NCBI GenBank assembly: GCA_029550345.1
Contig: JAKPHK010000005.1
Coordinates: 1-40,852, forward strand
Source: Pseudomonadota bacterium
GTDB taxonomy: Bacteria; Pseudomonadota; Alphaproteobacteria; Sphingomonadales; Sphingomonadaceae
Length of the DNA: 40,852 bases
Direction: 5' to 3'
Part shown: piece by piece, positions 24,986-32,183 of the stretch
Layout: each line of letters begins with the position of its first letter
Numbering within the stretch: the first letter of the stretch is position 1
Position numbers and translations under genes: made by a program
Notes under the pieces: generated by a model
What the model was told of the DNA's origin: nothing
The model's database searches: none
Seen by the model: only the letters and a program-made list of their open reading frames with translations

Positions 24986-26536
24986 CTACAGCCAACCGAG
25001 TGCCTGCGCGGCCCACACCCCGGCGCCGCCAAGTGCCAGCGCCAGCAGATAGCCGCCCCAGCCGCGGCTTCCCTCGCGCCGGTCCCAGACCAGCTCGACA
25101 TCGGGCAGCGGCGGGGCGTCGGGTGCGCCGCCCTTGGCCGGGAATTTGTCCTCGATCCGTCGAACCAGATCGGGCAGGCGCAGCAGCGTTTCAGTGTCCT
25201 TGCGCAGCCGGTCGGCAATCGCGGCTTCGGGGCCAAGCTCGTCGCGGATCCAGTCGCGCACGAAGGGCGAGGCAACGTCCCACATATTGATCTTGGGATT
25301 GAGCTGGGTCGCCAGACCTTCGACCATCACCATGGTCTTTTGCAGTAGCAGCAGGTGCGGCTGGGTTTGCATATCGAATTCACGGGTGATCGCGAACAGA
25401 CTGTCGAGCATCTGCCCAACCGACAGTTCGCTGACCGGACGGCCCCGGGTCGGTTCGCCCACGGCGCGCAGCGCGGTCGCGAATTCGTCAACCGAGTGAT
25501 AGCTCGGCACGTATTGCGCTTCGAAATGGATTTCAGCGACGCGGCGGTAGTTGCCGGTGGTCAGGCCATAGAGAATCTCGGCCAGCCACAGCCGGGCGCG
25601 CCGGTCGATCCGGCCCATGATCCCGAAATCGATTGCCGCGATGGTCCCGTCGGCCTGCACGAACAGGTTGCCCTGGTGCATATCGGCATGGAAATAGCCG
25701 TGGCTGATCGCCTGCTTGAGGAAAGTCAGCACCAGATGTTCGGCCAGCGCGTTCAGATCGTGCCCGGCGGCGCGCAGCGTTTCGATCTCGCTGATCTTGG
25801 TCCCGTCGATCCAATCGACCGTCATGACCCGCCCGTTGGTCCGGTCCCAGTCGATCCCGGGCACCAGATAGCCTTCGGTGCCCTTCATCATCTCGGCCAG
25901 TTCAGAGGCCGAGGCCGCCTCGCGCCGCAGATCAAGTTCGCGCAGGGTCCAGCGCTTGAAGTTGGCGATGGTCAGGCGCGGGCGCAGCCGGGCAGGCTCG
26001 CCCCCCAATGCCTCAAGGTGGGCGGCGGCCCATTCGTAGGTCTGAAGGTCGGCGCCGAACTTCTCGCGGATGCCGGGGCGCAGGACTTTTACCGCGACCG
26101 TCCGGCCATCGGTGGTCACCGCGCGGTGGACCTGCGCGATCGAGGCCGCGCCGACCGGGTCTTCCTCGATCGACTGGAACAGCGTTTCGATCGGTCTGGC
26201 AAAGCTCGCCTCGATCTCGCGCCGGATTGCGGCGAAGGGCACGGGCGGCAGGCTGTCCTGCAAGGTCAGCAGGTTGTTCGCGGCGTCGTCACCGACAATG
26301 TCCGGCCGGGTCGCCAGGGTCTGACCCAGCTTGATCGCGGCCGGGCCGATCGCCTGGAATGCTCCTGCATAATCGGGAGTTTGCGGCTGGAAAGTGCCCA
26401 GCCGCGCGATCCGCACCAGGCGGCGGACCTGTGCCGGCGTGTTGGGATCGTGTTCGATCCCGCGCAGCGCGCCATGCTTCGCCAGCGTCCGGCCCCAGCG
26501 CAGGAGGCGAAGAATATGCGTCGATGGACGCGTCAT
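24986..26536 (-). CDS. ubiB: ABC1/UbiB-family kinase-like protein for ubiquinone synthesis
   Basis: 516 residues. It shows the atypical ABC1 kinase features: the KxGQ block AAIKLGQTLATRPD near residue 70, the alanine-rich nucleotide loop GAASIAQVH, VAVKVLRPG with the conserved Lys, HADMHQGNLF (catalytic loop) and IDFGIMGR (metal-binding DFG). The C-terminal membrane segment GGYLLALALGGAGVWAAQAL anchors it in the inner membrane. UbiB has ATPase activity and is needed for coenzyme Q synthesis, probably by moving or extracting lipid intermediates. It follows ubiE on the same strand, as usual in alphaproteobacteria, but a REP pair lies in the 166-base gap between them. Confidence 0.95.
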   Translation of the reverse strand: MTRPSTHILRLLRWGRTLAKHGALRGIEHDPNTPAQVRRLVRIARLGTFQPQTPDYAGAFQAIGPAAIKLGQTLATRPDIVGDDAANNLLTLQDSLPPVPFAAIRREIEASFARPIETLFQSIEEDPVGAASIAQVHRAVTTDGRTVAVKVLRPGIREKFGADLQTYEWAAAHLEALGGEPARLRPRLTIANFKRWTLRELDLRREAASASELAEMMKGTEGYLVPGIDWDRTNGRVMTVDWIDGTKISEIETLRAAGHDLNALAEHLVLTFLKQAISHGYFHADMHQGNLFVQADGTIAAIDFGIMGRIDRRARLWLAEILYGLTTGNYRRVAEIHFEAQYVPSYHSVDEFATALRAVGEPTRGRPVSELSVGQMLDSLFAITREFDMQTQPHLLLLQKTMVMVEGLATQLNPKINMWDVASPFVRDWIRDELGPEAAIADRLRKDTETLLRLPDLVRRIEDKFPAKGGAPDAPPLPDVELVWDRREGSRGWGGYLLALALGGAGVWAAQALGWL

Positions 26537-26572
26537 GCCGGCACGCGGCGCGTAGCCGCCGCTCTGCTGACG

Positions 26573-26665
26573 CCCCTCCCGCCTGCGGGAGGGGTTGGGG
26601 GAGGGTATGTCAGTCCGGGGAAGGGCAACAGTCCCTCCCCTGGCCCCTCCCGCAAGCGGGAGGGG
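26573..26665. repeat. pair of inverted REP-like units between ubiE and ubiB
   Basis: Unit 1 (26573-26605, plus) and unit 2 (26633-26665, minus) are copies of one 33-base sequence. Each is a perfect 10-base palindrome CCCCTCCCGC/GCGGGAGGGG with a 2-base spacer, followed by a 3-base variable step and GGGGAGGG. They face each other across 27 bases, the layout of a BIME. Palindromes of this type are widespread in alphaproteobacterial intergenic DNA. A further imperfect hairpin (CCTTGC/GCAAGG) lies at 26673-26694, just after the ubiE stop. Confidence 0.92.
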
Positions 26666-26702
26666 GAAGCGCTGCCTTGCGTGCTTCGCAGCAAGGTGGC
26701 CG

Positions 26703-27434
26703 TCACACCTTCCACCCCGAATGGATCGCGACCAGTCCGCCCAGAATCGGCTCGACCCGGGTATTCACGAACCCGGCCTTGCGGATCATGCCCTCAAATT
26801 CGGGCATCGGCGGGAAGCGGCGGATCGATTCGATCAGATAGCGATAGCTTTCCGCGTCCCCGGCGATCGCCTGGCCGATGCGGGGCACCAGATGGTGCGA
26901 ATAGGCGTCATAGACTTCCTTGAAGCCGGGCCATTCGGTGGTCGAAAATTCCAGGCAGAAGAACCGCCCGCCGTGCTTCAGCACGCGGTAGGCTTCGGCC
27001 AGAGCCTTGTCGATATGGGTGACGTTGCGGATCCCGAAGGCGATGGTGTAGCCATCGAAGAAGCGATCGGGAAAGGACAGCTCCTCGGCATTCTGGCGCG
27101 ACCAGACCAGATCGTTGAGGCCGCGTTCCAGTGCCCGTTCGATCCCGACGTCGAGCATATCCTGGTTGATATCGGAAACGGTGATCGTCGCCCCGCGCGC
27201 GGCCATGCGAAAGGCGATGTCGCCGGTGCCCCCGGCCATGTCGAGGATCTGTTCGCCCGGCTGCGGCTTTACCCGCCGGACGAACTTGTCCTTCCACAGC
27301 CGATGCAGCCCCGCCGACATGGCGTCGTTCATCACATCGTACTTCTTGGCAACGGACGAGAAGACCGCGCCTACCTTTTCGGTCTTCTCCGTCGGAGAGA
27401 CCTCTTCGTATCCGAAGGAAACCTTGTCGCTCAT
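26703..27434 (-). CDS. ubiE: demethylmenaquinone/2-methoxy-6-polyprenyl-1,4-benzoquinol methyltransferase
   Basis: 243 residues. A class I SAM-dependent methyltransferase: SAM motif I is ILDMAGGTGDIAFRMA near residue 64, and the UbiE signatures YDVMNDAMSAGLHRLWKD and GYTIAFGIRNVTHIDKAL are intact. It carries out the C-methylation of ubiquinone (and menaquinone) precursors. ATG at 27434 gives the family start MSDKVSFGYEEV; the ORF can be extended upstream but only into non-family sequence. It heads the minus-strand unit continuing to ubiB. Confidence 0.96.
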   Translation of the reverse strand: MSDKVSFGYEEVSPTEKTEKVGAVFSSVAKKYDVMNDAMSAGLHRLWKDKFVRRVKPQPGEQILDMAGGTGDIAFRMAARGATITVSDINQDMLDVGIERALERGLNDLVWSRQNAEELSFPDRFFDGYTIAFGIRNVTHIDKALAEAYRVLKHGGRFFCLEFSTTEWPGFKEVYDAYSHHLVPRIGQAIAGDAESYRYLIESIRRFPPMPEFEGMIRKAGFVNTRVEPILGGLVAIHSGWKV

Positions 27435-27498
27435 GGCTGGCGCCTTAGCGCCAAGCATGGGCCGGTGCCAGTGAAAGCGTGTGAGGAAGCGAAGGAAT

Positions 27499-28023
27499 TC
27501 AGGCCGCGGGCGGCGGGAACATGAACTGGCCCAGGTGGCCCAGGAAATCGGCCTTGCCCAGCTCGATCCCGCGTGAACGCAGGATCGCGTAAGTGGTTGA
27601 TGCGTGGAAATAGAAATTGGGCACGGCAAAGCCGGTCAGGAAGGTGTGCCCATCAAACCGCAGGCCCGCGCCATTGGGAAAGGTGATCACCACTTCGCGG
27701 TCTCCCCCGGCATCATAGGCGGCGGGATCGATCGTGTTCAGATAGGCGATGGTTGCGTCGCAGCGCGCCTTGAGCTCGGCAAAAGTGGTTTCGCTGTCCT
27801 CCATTGCCGGGGCTTCCACCCCGGTCATCCGGGCGCCCGCGCCCTTGGCGGCGTCTGACGCGATCTGGATCTGACGGGGCAGGGCGAACATATCGGGGGC
27901 CAGCCGGGCTTCGATCAGGGCGGCTTCGTCACCCTGGGCGGCGGCCTTGTCGAGCCAGCCCTTGATGTTGCTCATCATGGCGATGAAGCCGGGGACGGTG
28001 GCTGCATAGAGCGAAGAGGACAT
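27499..28023 (-). CDS. DUF1993 domain protein (DinB-like fold)
   Basis: 174 residues. SSLYAATVPGFIAMMSNIKGWLDKAAA and the C-terminal GFAVPNFYFHASTTYAILRSRGIELGKADFLG match DUF1993, a family of uncharacterised four-helix proteins related to DinB-type metal-dependent hydrolases or transferases. The His residues in FYFHAS and in DGHTFL could belong to a metal site. ATG at 28023 follows GGGAGA by 8 bases; an in-frame ATG 5 codons earlier has no such site. It lies upstream of ubiE on the same strand and divergent from mutM. The function is unknown. Confidence 0.85.
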   Translation of the reverse strand: MSSSLYAATVPGFIAMMSNIKGWLDKAAAQGDEAALIEARLAPDMFALPRQIQIASDAAKGAGARMTGVEAPAMEDSETTFAELKARCDATIAYLNTIDPAAYDAGGDREVVITFPNGAGLRFDGHTFLTGFAVPNFYFHASTTYAILRSRGIELGKADFLGHLGQFMFPPPAA

Positions 28024-28134
28024 CGGTGTTTCTCCCACGAATCTGGTAGTTGGAGCAGATGGTATCGCGGCGGAATTAAAGTTGCAATAAGAAACTGATT
28101 GTCGATGCGCTGCGCCCTTCCTATCTCCGTTGCC

Positions 28135-28950
28135 ATGCCCGAGCTACCCGAAGTTGAAACCACCGTGCGCGGTCTGGCCCGCTATCTGTACGGGGCACGA
28201 CTGCGCCGGGTTGAACCGCGCCGTGAAGGACTGCGGCGGCCTTTTCCGGCCGATCTGGTCCAGGTTTTGACCGGGGCGCAAGTGACGGGATTGGGGCGGC
28301 GCGCCAAATACGGACTGATCGAAACCGATCGCGGGCAGACCATGGTCTTTCATCTTGGAATGTCCGGGCGCTGGCGGATCGAACCGGAAGAGTTGGGCAA
28401 GCACGATCACCTGCTGCTGGAAACCGAAAGCGGCCTCGTGCTGGCGCTGTGCGATCCGCGGCGATTCGGCTCGGTCGATCTGGTTGAAACCGCGCAGCTG
28501 GATCACTGGCCGGCCTTTGCCGCGCTTGGCCCCGAACCGCTTGGGAATGGCCTGTCTCCGGCTCATCTCAAGCAGGCGCTGGCGGGGCGAAGCGCTCCGA
28601 TCAAGCTGATGCTGCTCGATCAGCGAATCGTCGCCGGGCTGGGCAACATCTACGTCTGCGAGGCGCTGTTCCGGGCCGGGATCGATCCGCGCAAGGCCGC
28701 GGGTAGAGTTTCCGGCGCGGCGCTCGCCCGGCTCGTGCCAGAGATCAAGGCGGTAATCGCCGAGGCGATCGAGGCGGGCGGATCGACCCTGCGCGATTTC
28801 GCCCAGCCCGATGGAGAGCTGGGATATTTCTCCAAGAAGTTCGACGTTTACGATCGCCACGATCAACCCTGCACCCGTTGCGGCGCGCCGATTCGGCGGC
28901 TGCCGCAAGGTGGGCGCAGCACGTGGTATTGCGGGAAGTGCCAGAAGTAG
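28135..28950 (+). CDS. mutM: formamidopyrimidine-DNA glycosylase (Fpg/MutM)
   Basis: 271 residues. It excises 8-oxoguanine and formamidopyrimidines and nicks the abasic site. The N-terminus MPELPEVETTVRGL is diagnostic and fixes the start at 28135: Pro2 is the nucleophile after Met removal, and Glu3 is catalytic. Lys of FHLGMSGRW-type block, the helix-two-turns-helix GLGNIYVCEALFRAGIDP, and a C-terminal zinc finger (CTRCGAPIRR ... TWYCGKCQK) are all intact. It sits upstream of rpsT and dnaA on the same strand and is divergent from the DUF1993 gene. Confidence 0.97.
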   Translation: MPELPEVETTVRGLARYLYGARLRRVEPRREGLRRPFPADLVQVLTGAQVTGLGRRAKYGLIETDRGQTMVFHLGMSGRWRIEPEELGKHDHLLLETESGLVLALCDPRRFGSVDLVETAQLDHWPAFAALGPEPLGNGLSPAHLKQALAGRSAPIKLMLLDQRIVAGLGNIYVCEALFRAGIDPRKAAGRVSGAALARLVPEIKAVIAEAIEAGGSTLRDFAQPDGELGYFSKKFDVYDRHDQPCTRCGAPIRRLPQGGRSTWYCGKCQK

Positions 28951-29026
28951 GGGAGTGGGCCGGCCAGGCAGGGAAAGCCGGACGGCTTGCCCGCACCGAC
29001 GTCAGTTGGAAGAAACACTCTCTCGC

Positions 29027-29054
29027 TTGACGATTCGCGCCTCCACGGTTAAGG
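29027..29054 (+). promoter_or_regulatory. candidate rpsT promoter
   Basis: TTGACG (29027-29032) and TTAAGG (29049-29054) are 16 bases apart, 66 bases before the rpsT start. The -35 is good, the -10 poor, so the call is tentative. Confidence 0.35.
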
Positions 29055-29120
29055 GCCGCGCTTCCCGCAGGGCCGACTCCGGTTGGTGCCTCGCTTTTGC
29101 ATGAGATTCTAAGGACGAAC

Positions 29121-29381
29121 ATGGCCAATACGCCGCAAGCCAAGAAGCGCATCCGCCGCAATGAAAAGCGCGCCGAAATCAACGGCAACCGCATGGGCCG
29201 TATCCGCACCTTCGTGAAGAAGGTCGAAGCGGCTCTGGCCGGTGGTGACAAGACCGCTGCTGCCGAAGCGCTCAAGGCGGCTCAGCCGGAACTGGCCCGC
29301 GGCGTTGCCCGCGGCGTGCTGCACAAGAACACCGCAGCGCGCAAGATGTCGCGCCTGACCAAGCGAATCGCTTCGCTCTGA
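29121..29381 (+). CDS. rpsT: 30S ribosomal protein S20
   Basis: 86 residues, the usual length, very basic. The start [20 protein letters not shown] and the C-terminal [20 protein letters not shown] are the S20 signature. ATG at 29121 follows AAGGA; an ATG 8 codons upstream is rejected because S20 begins MAN. S20 binds 16S rRNA early in 30S assembly and is known in E. coli to limit its own translation; the 5' leader is fairly long here. It ends at a strong terminator. Confidence 0.98.
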   Translation: MANTPQAKKRIRRNEKRAEINGNRMGRIRTFVKKVEAALAGGDKTAAAEALKAAQPELARGVARGVLHKNTAARKMSRLTKRIASL

Positions 29382-29434
29382 TTCGCCTCTCCCGCGCGAT
29401 TGGCGGGGGACGAATACGGAACGAAATGAGACAG

Positions 29435-29463
29435 GGGCCCCCGGTATTCCGGAGGGCCCTTTT
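29435..29463 (+). terminator. intrinsic terminator after rpsT
   Basis: A 10-pair GC stem (GGGCCC then CCGG, loop TATT, CCGG, one bulged A, GGGCCC) followed by TTTT, 53 bases after the rpsT stop. It separates rpsT transcription from dnaA. Confidence 0.9.
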
Positions 29464-29819
29464 GCTTGTGCAGCGCACAAGAAGACCCCCGCCGGGCTAA
29501 GGCAATGGATTCCCGCGATTCGCAGGGGTGGTTTTAGGAAAACATAATAATAACAATGGATTGAATGTCGGGGCGGGGATTTCCGGGGGTCCGGTAGAGT
29601 CAAGGCCATTTATTTCAGTTTTTTTACCATGTGCTCCTTGCCCTCGGCGCTGAACCGTCCATAACCGAACTCAGGTCCGAGGCCGTCTGGCTCACCGGGC
29701 ATCCATTCAAATAGCAGATCTTGGCGTCGGCTTCGGGCGGCCGACGTGGCGTGGTGCATTCAGATTGCGCCGGGTATGAACTTTTCGTGCGGGGGCGTTA
29801 CGAGGTGACGGGAACGGGT
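29464..29819 (+). promoter_or_regulatory. rpsT-dnaA intergenic region, dnaA promoter/leader
   Basis: About 356 bases without a gene. It holds a 17-base palindrome (CTTGTGC, AGC, GCACAAG at 29465-29481), an AT-rich patch with trinucleotide repeats (about 29532-29556, ATAATAATAAC), a T-run (TTTATTTCAGTTTTTTTACC, about 29610) and a 7-base-pair hairpin in the probable dnaA leader (CGTCGGC/GCCGACG, 29725-29746). I find no match to the DnaA box TTATCCACA or its reverse complement here, so it cannot be called the replication origin. Confidence 0.5.
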
Positions 29820-31316
29820 ATGGGCGGATCGCAAAAGCAGCCTTCCGCCGCTGGGATGACTGAAGAAGAGCGACTGCGCGCTGAACAGGAGGCCCTGGAT
29901 CTCGCTGCGGACTGGGCTGATATCAGCCAGGGTCTGCGCAAGGATCTGGGGCAGCAGCTGCACAGCCAGTGGATCAAGCCGATCCAGCTGGGCTCGTTCT
30001 GCAAGGACGATGGTACGCTCGATCTGTACCTGCCGACCGAATTTTCAGCCAACTGGGTAGCAGACCGATTCGCTGACCGGCTTTCGCTGGCCTGGAAGAT
30101 CGCCCGGCCCGATATTGCCGCGGTTCGCATTTCGGTCGCGCCCGGGCGGCGTGCGCCTGCCGGGCTGCGTTTTGGTGCGGGTGAAGGCCTGCGCCGCAGC
30201 GGCGGGGAAACCGCTTCGGCGCAACCGGGCGATGCCCTGGGCATGGGCGCGGCAGAGCTGGGTGCGCTTGGTCCGAACGGGCTGGGCATGGCCTCGATCG
30301 GGCTCGATCCGTCGCTGACGTTCACCACATTCGTTACCGGTGCGGCCAACGTGCTGGCCAGCAACGCCGCGCAGCGCATGGCGGCAACCGAAACCCCGCA
30401 GTTCGCGCCGCTCTATCTCAAGGCGGCGACCGGGCAGGGCAAGACCCACCTGCTCCACGCGATCGGCCATGCCTATCTGGCGGCGCATCCGCGGGCGCGG
30501 ATCTTCTACTGCTCGGCCGAGCGCTTTATGGTCGAATTCGTCCAGGCGCTGCGCCAGAACCAGACGATCGAATTCAAGGCGCGGCTGCGCGGATTCGATC
30601 TGCTGCTGGTGGACGATATCCAGTTCATCATCGGCAAGGCCAGCGCGCAGGAAGAACTGCTCTACACGATCGACGCGCTGCTGGCCGAAGGCAAGCGGCT
30701 GGTCTTCGCCGCCGATCGCGCGCCGCAGGCGCTCGACGGGGTGGAGCAGCGCCTGCTCAGCCGCCTGTCGATGGGCCTGGTGGCAGACATCCAGCCCGCC
30801 GATATCGAGTTGCGCCGCCTGATCCTCGAACACCGGCTCCAGCGTTTTTCGCCGACCCATGTTCCGGCTGACGTGATCGAATTCCTCGCCCGGACGATCA
30901 ACCGCAACGTGCGTGAGCTGGTCGGCGGCCTCAACAAGCTGATCGCCTATGCCCAGCTGACCGGGCAGGCCGTTTCGCTCCAGCTGGCCGAGGAACAGCT
31001 CACCGATATCCTCTCGGCCAACCGTCGCCGGATCACGATTGACGAGATTCAGCGCACCGTCTGCCAGTTCTACCGGGTTGACCGGACCGAAATGGCCAGC
31101 AAGCGCCGGGCCCGCGCCGTGGTCCGTCCGCGCCAGGTGGCGATGTACCTCGCCAAGGTGCTGACCCCGCGCAGCTACCCGGAAATCGGCCGCAAGTTCG
31201 GCGGGCGCGATCACTCCACGGTGATCCACGCCGTCCGCCTGATCGAGGACCTGCGCACCCGCGACGCCGACATGGACGGCGACGTGCGCAGCCTGCTGCG
31301 CCAGCTGGAAAGCTGA
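29820..31316 (+). CDS. dnaA: chromosomal replication initiator protein DnaA
   Basis: 498 residues from ATG at 29820. It binds DnaA boxes at the origin, forms an ATP filament and melts DNA. Domain I covers about residues 30-105 (WIKPIQLGSF, YLPTEFSANWVADRF). A Gly/Ala-rich linker leads to the AAA+ domain: Walker A KAATGQGKTHLLHAIGH near 202-218, Walker B LLLVDDIQFI near 262, arginine-finger region LSRLSMGL. The C-terminal domain IV has RPRQVAMYLAKVLT and FGGRDHSTVIHAVR. The N-terminus is uncertain: in-frame GTG at 29805 and ATG at 29856 are alternatives, none with a strong Shine-Dalgarno. A repeat array follows the gene. Confidence 0.95.
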   Translation: MGGSQKQPSAAGMTEEERLRAEQEALDLAADWADISQGLRKDLGQQLHSQWIKPIQLGSFCKDDGTLDLYLPTEFSANWVADRFADRLSLAWKIARPDIAAVRISVAPGRRAPAGLRFGAGEGLRRSGGETASAQPGDALGMGAAELGALGPNGLGMASIGLDPSLTFTTFVTGAANVLASNAAQRMAATETPQFAPLYLKAATGQGKTHLLHAIGHAYLAAHPRARIFYCSAERFMVEFVQALRQNQTIEFKARLRGFDLLLVDDIQFIIGKASAQEELLYTIDALLAEGKRLVFAADRAPQALDGVEQRLLSRLSMGLVADIQPADIELRRLILEHRLQRFSPTHVPADVIEFLARTINRNVRELVGGLNKLIAYAQLTGQAVSLQLAEEQLTDILSANRRRITIDEIQRTVCQFYRVDRTEMASKRRARAVVRPRQVAMYLAKVLTPRSYPEIGRKFGGRDHSTVIHAVRLIEDLRTRDADMDGDVRSLLRQLES

Positions 31317-31342
31317 TCGCCTTCCACCTGTATTCAACTGCT

Positions 31343-31386
31343 TGAGCACAGCTCGTGCACAGCCTTGTGAACAGGGCTGTGCACAG
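31343..31386. repeat. four-copy 9-base repeat array behind dnaA (also a hairpin)
   Basis: Four 9-mers begin at 31343, 31354, 31366 and 31378: TGAGCACAG, CGTGCACAG, TGTGAACAG, TGTGCACAG, spaced 11-12 bases apart in the same orientation. They match 6-7 of 9 positions of a GC-rich variant of the reverse DnaA box (TGTGGACAA). The same DNA forms a perfect 10-base inverted repeat (GTGCACAGCC at 31355, GGCTGTGCAC ending 31384), which could instead work as a terminator between dnaA and the convergent SDR gene. Confidence 0.6.
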
Positions 31387-31409
31387 GCCTGCGCCTGCGC
31401 TTCAGCCAC

Positions 31410-32180
31410 TCAGGCGGTAAGCCCCCCATCGACCACCAGCTCGCTGCCGGTGGTGAAGGCGGCGCGGTCGCTGGCGAGGAACACCACGGCATCGGCGACA
31501 TTCTGCGGCTCGCCCAGATGGCCGAGCGGGTGCATCGCGGATACGTTCGCCAGCACCTCGTTGTCACCAAGGCCCTGGGCCACGGCGAAATCACCGAGCA
31601 GGTGGCGGCCCATGTCGGTATCGATCACCCCGGGATGGACCGAATTGACCCGGATCCGGGCGGCGGCCAGTTCCTTGGCGCAGCCTTTTGTGAACAGCCG
31701 CACCGCGCCCTTGGTGCTGTTGTAGCAGGTCGCCCCGGCCGCGCCTTCGATCCCGGCCACGGATGACAGGTTGACGATCGCGGTGCCGCCGCGCCACTTG
31801 TGCGCGCGCTCGGCCAGCAGCGGAATCGCGGCTCGGGTGCCGAGGAACACCCCTTCGACGTTGACCGTGTGGAGTCGCCGCCAGTCCTCCAGCGTGGTTT
31901 CGGTGATCGGCCTGAACAGCCATAGCCCGGCGTTGTTGACCAGAATGTCGAGCCCGCCCGCATCAGCGCGCAGCCAGTCCATCGTGGCGGCCCAGCCGGC
32001 CTCGCTGGTCACGTCCTGGGCGCGGGCGATCCCGCCGATTTCGGCGGCAAGGTCTTCGGGGGCGGTGATGTCGGTAACGGCCACCTTGGCCCCGGCTGCT
32101 GCCAGCGCGCGCGCGGCGGCAGCGCCCAGGCCCTTGGCCGCGCCGGTTACCAGTGCGATGCGTCCGTCAAGATCACCCAT
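31410..32180 (-). CDS. short-chain dehydrogenase/reductase (SDR)
   Basis: 256 residues, a classical SDR. The cofactor motif is VTGAAKGLGAAAARAL near residue 11, with NNAG near 87; catalytic Ser is in NLSSVAGIEG and the YxxxK motif is CYNSTKGAV. PGVIDTDMG and the C-terminal FTTGSELVVDGG complete the family pattern. An Asp at the end of beta-2 (VTDITAPEDL) suggests NAD(H) over NADP(H). It starts 3 bases after the acyl-CoA synthetase stop, so the two are translated together; a 3-hydroxyacyl or alcohol intermediate is a plausible substrate, which is inference. The 3' end faces dnaA. Confidence 0.93.
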   Translation of the reverse strand: MGDLDGRIALVTGAAKGLGAAAARALAAAGAKVAVTDITAPEDLAAEIGGIARAQDVTSEAGWAATMDWLRADAGGLDILVNNAGLWLFRPITETTLEDWRRLHTVNVEGVFLGTRAAIPLLAERAHKWRGGTAIVNLSSVAGIEGAAGATCYNSTKGAVRLFTKGCAKELAAARIRVNSVHPGVIDTDMGRHLLGDFAVAQGLGDNEVLANVSAMHPLGHLGEPQNVADAVVFLASDRAAFTTGSELVVDGGLTA

Positions 32181-32183
32181 GGC

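Noticed and set aside
29532..29556. AT-rich patch upstream of dnaA as a replication origin
   Set aside because: No recognisable DnaA boxes nearby; in alphaproteobacteria the origin is often not beside dnaA. Kept only as part of the intergenic region.
30045..31409. 454-residue ORF antisense to dnaA
   Set aside because: Shadow of a confident dnaA; no recognisable domain and composition typical of antisense frames.
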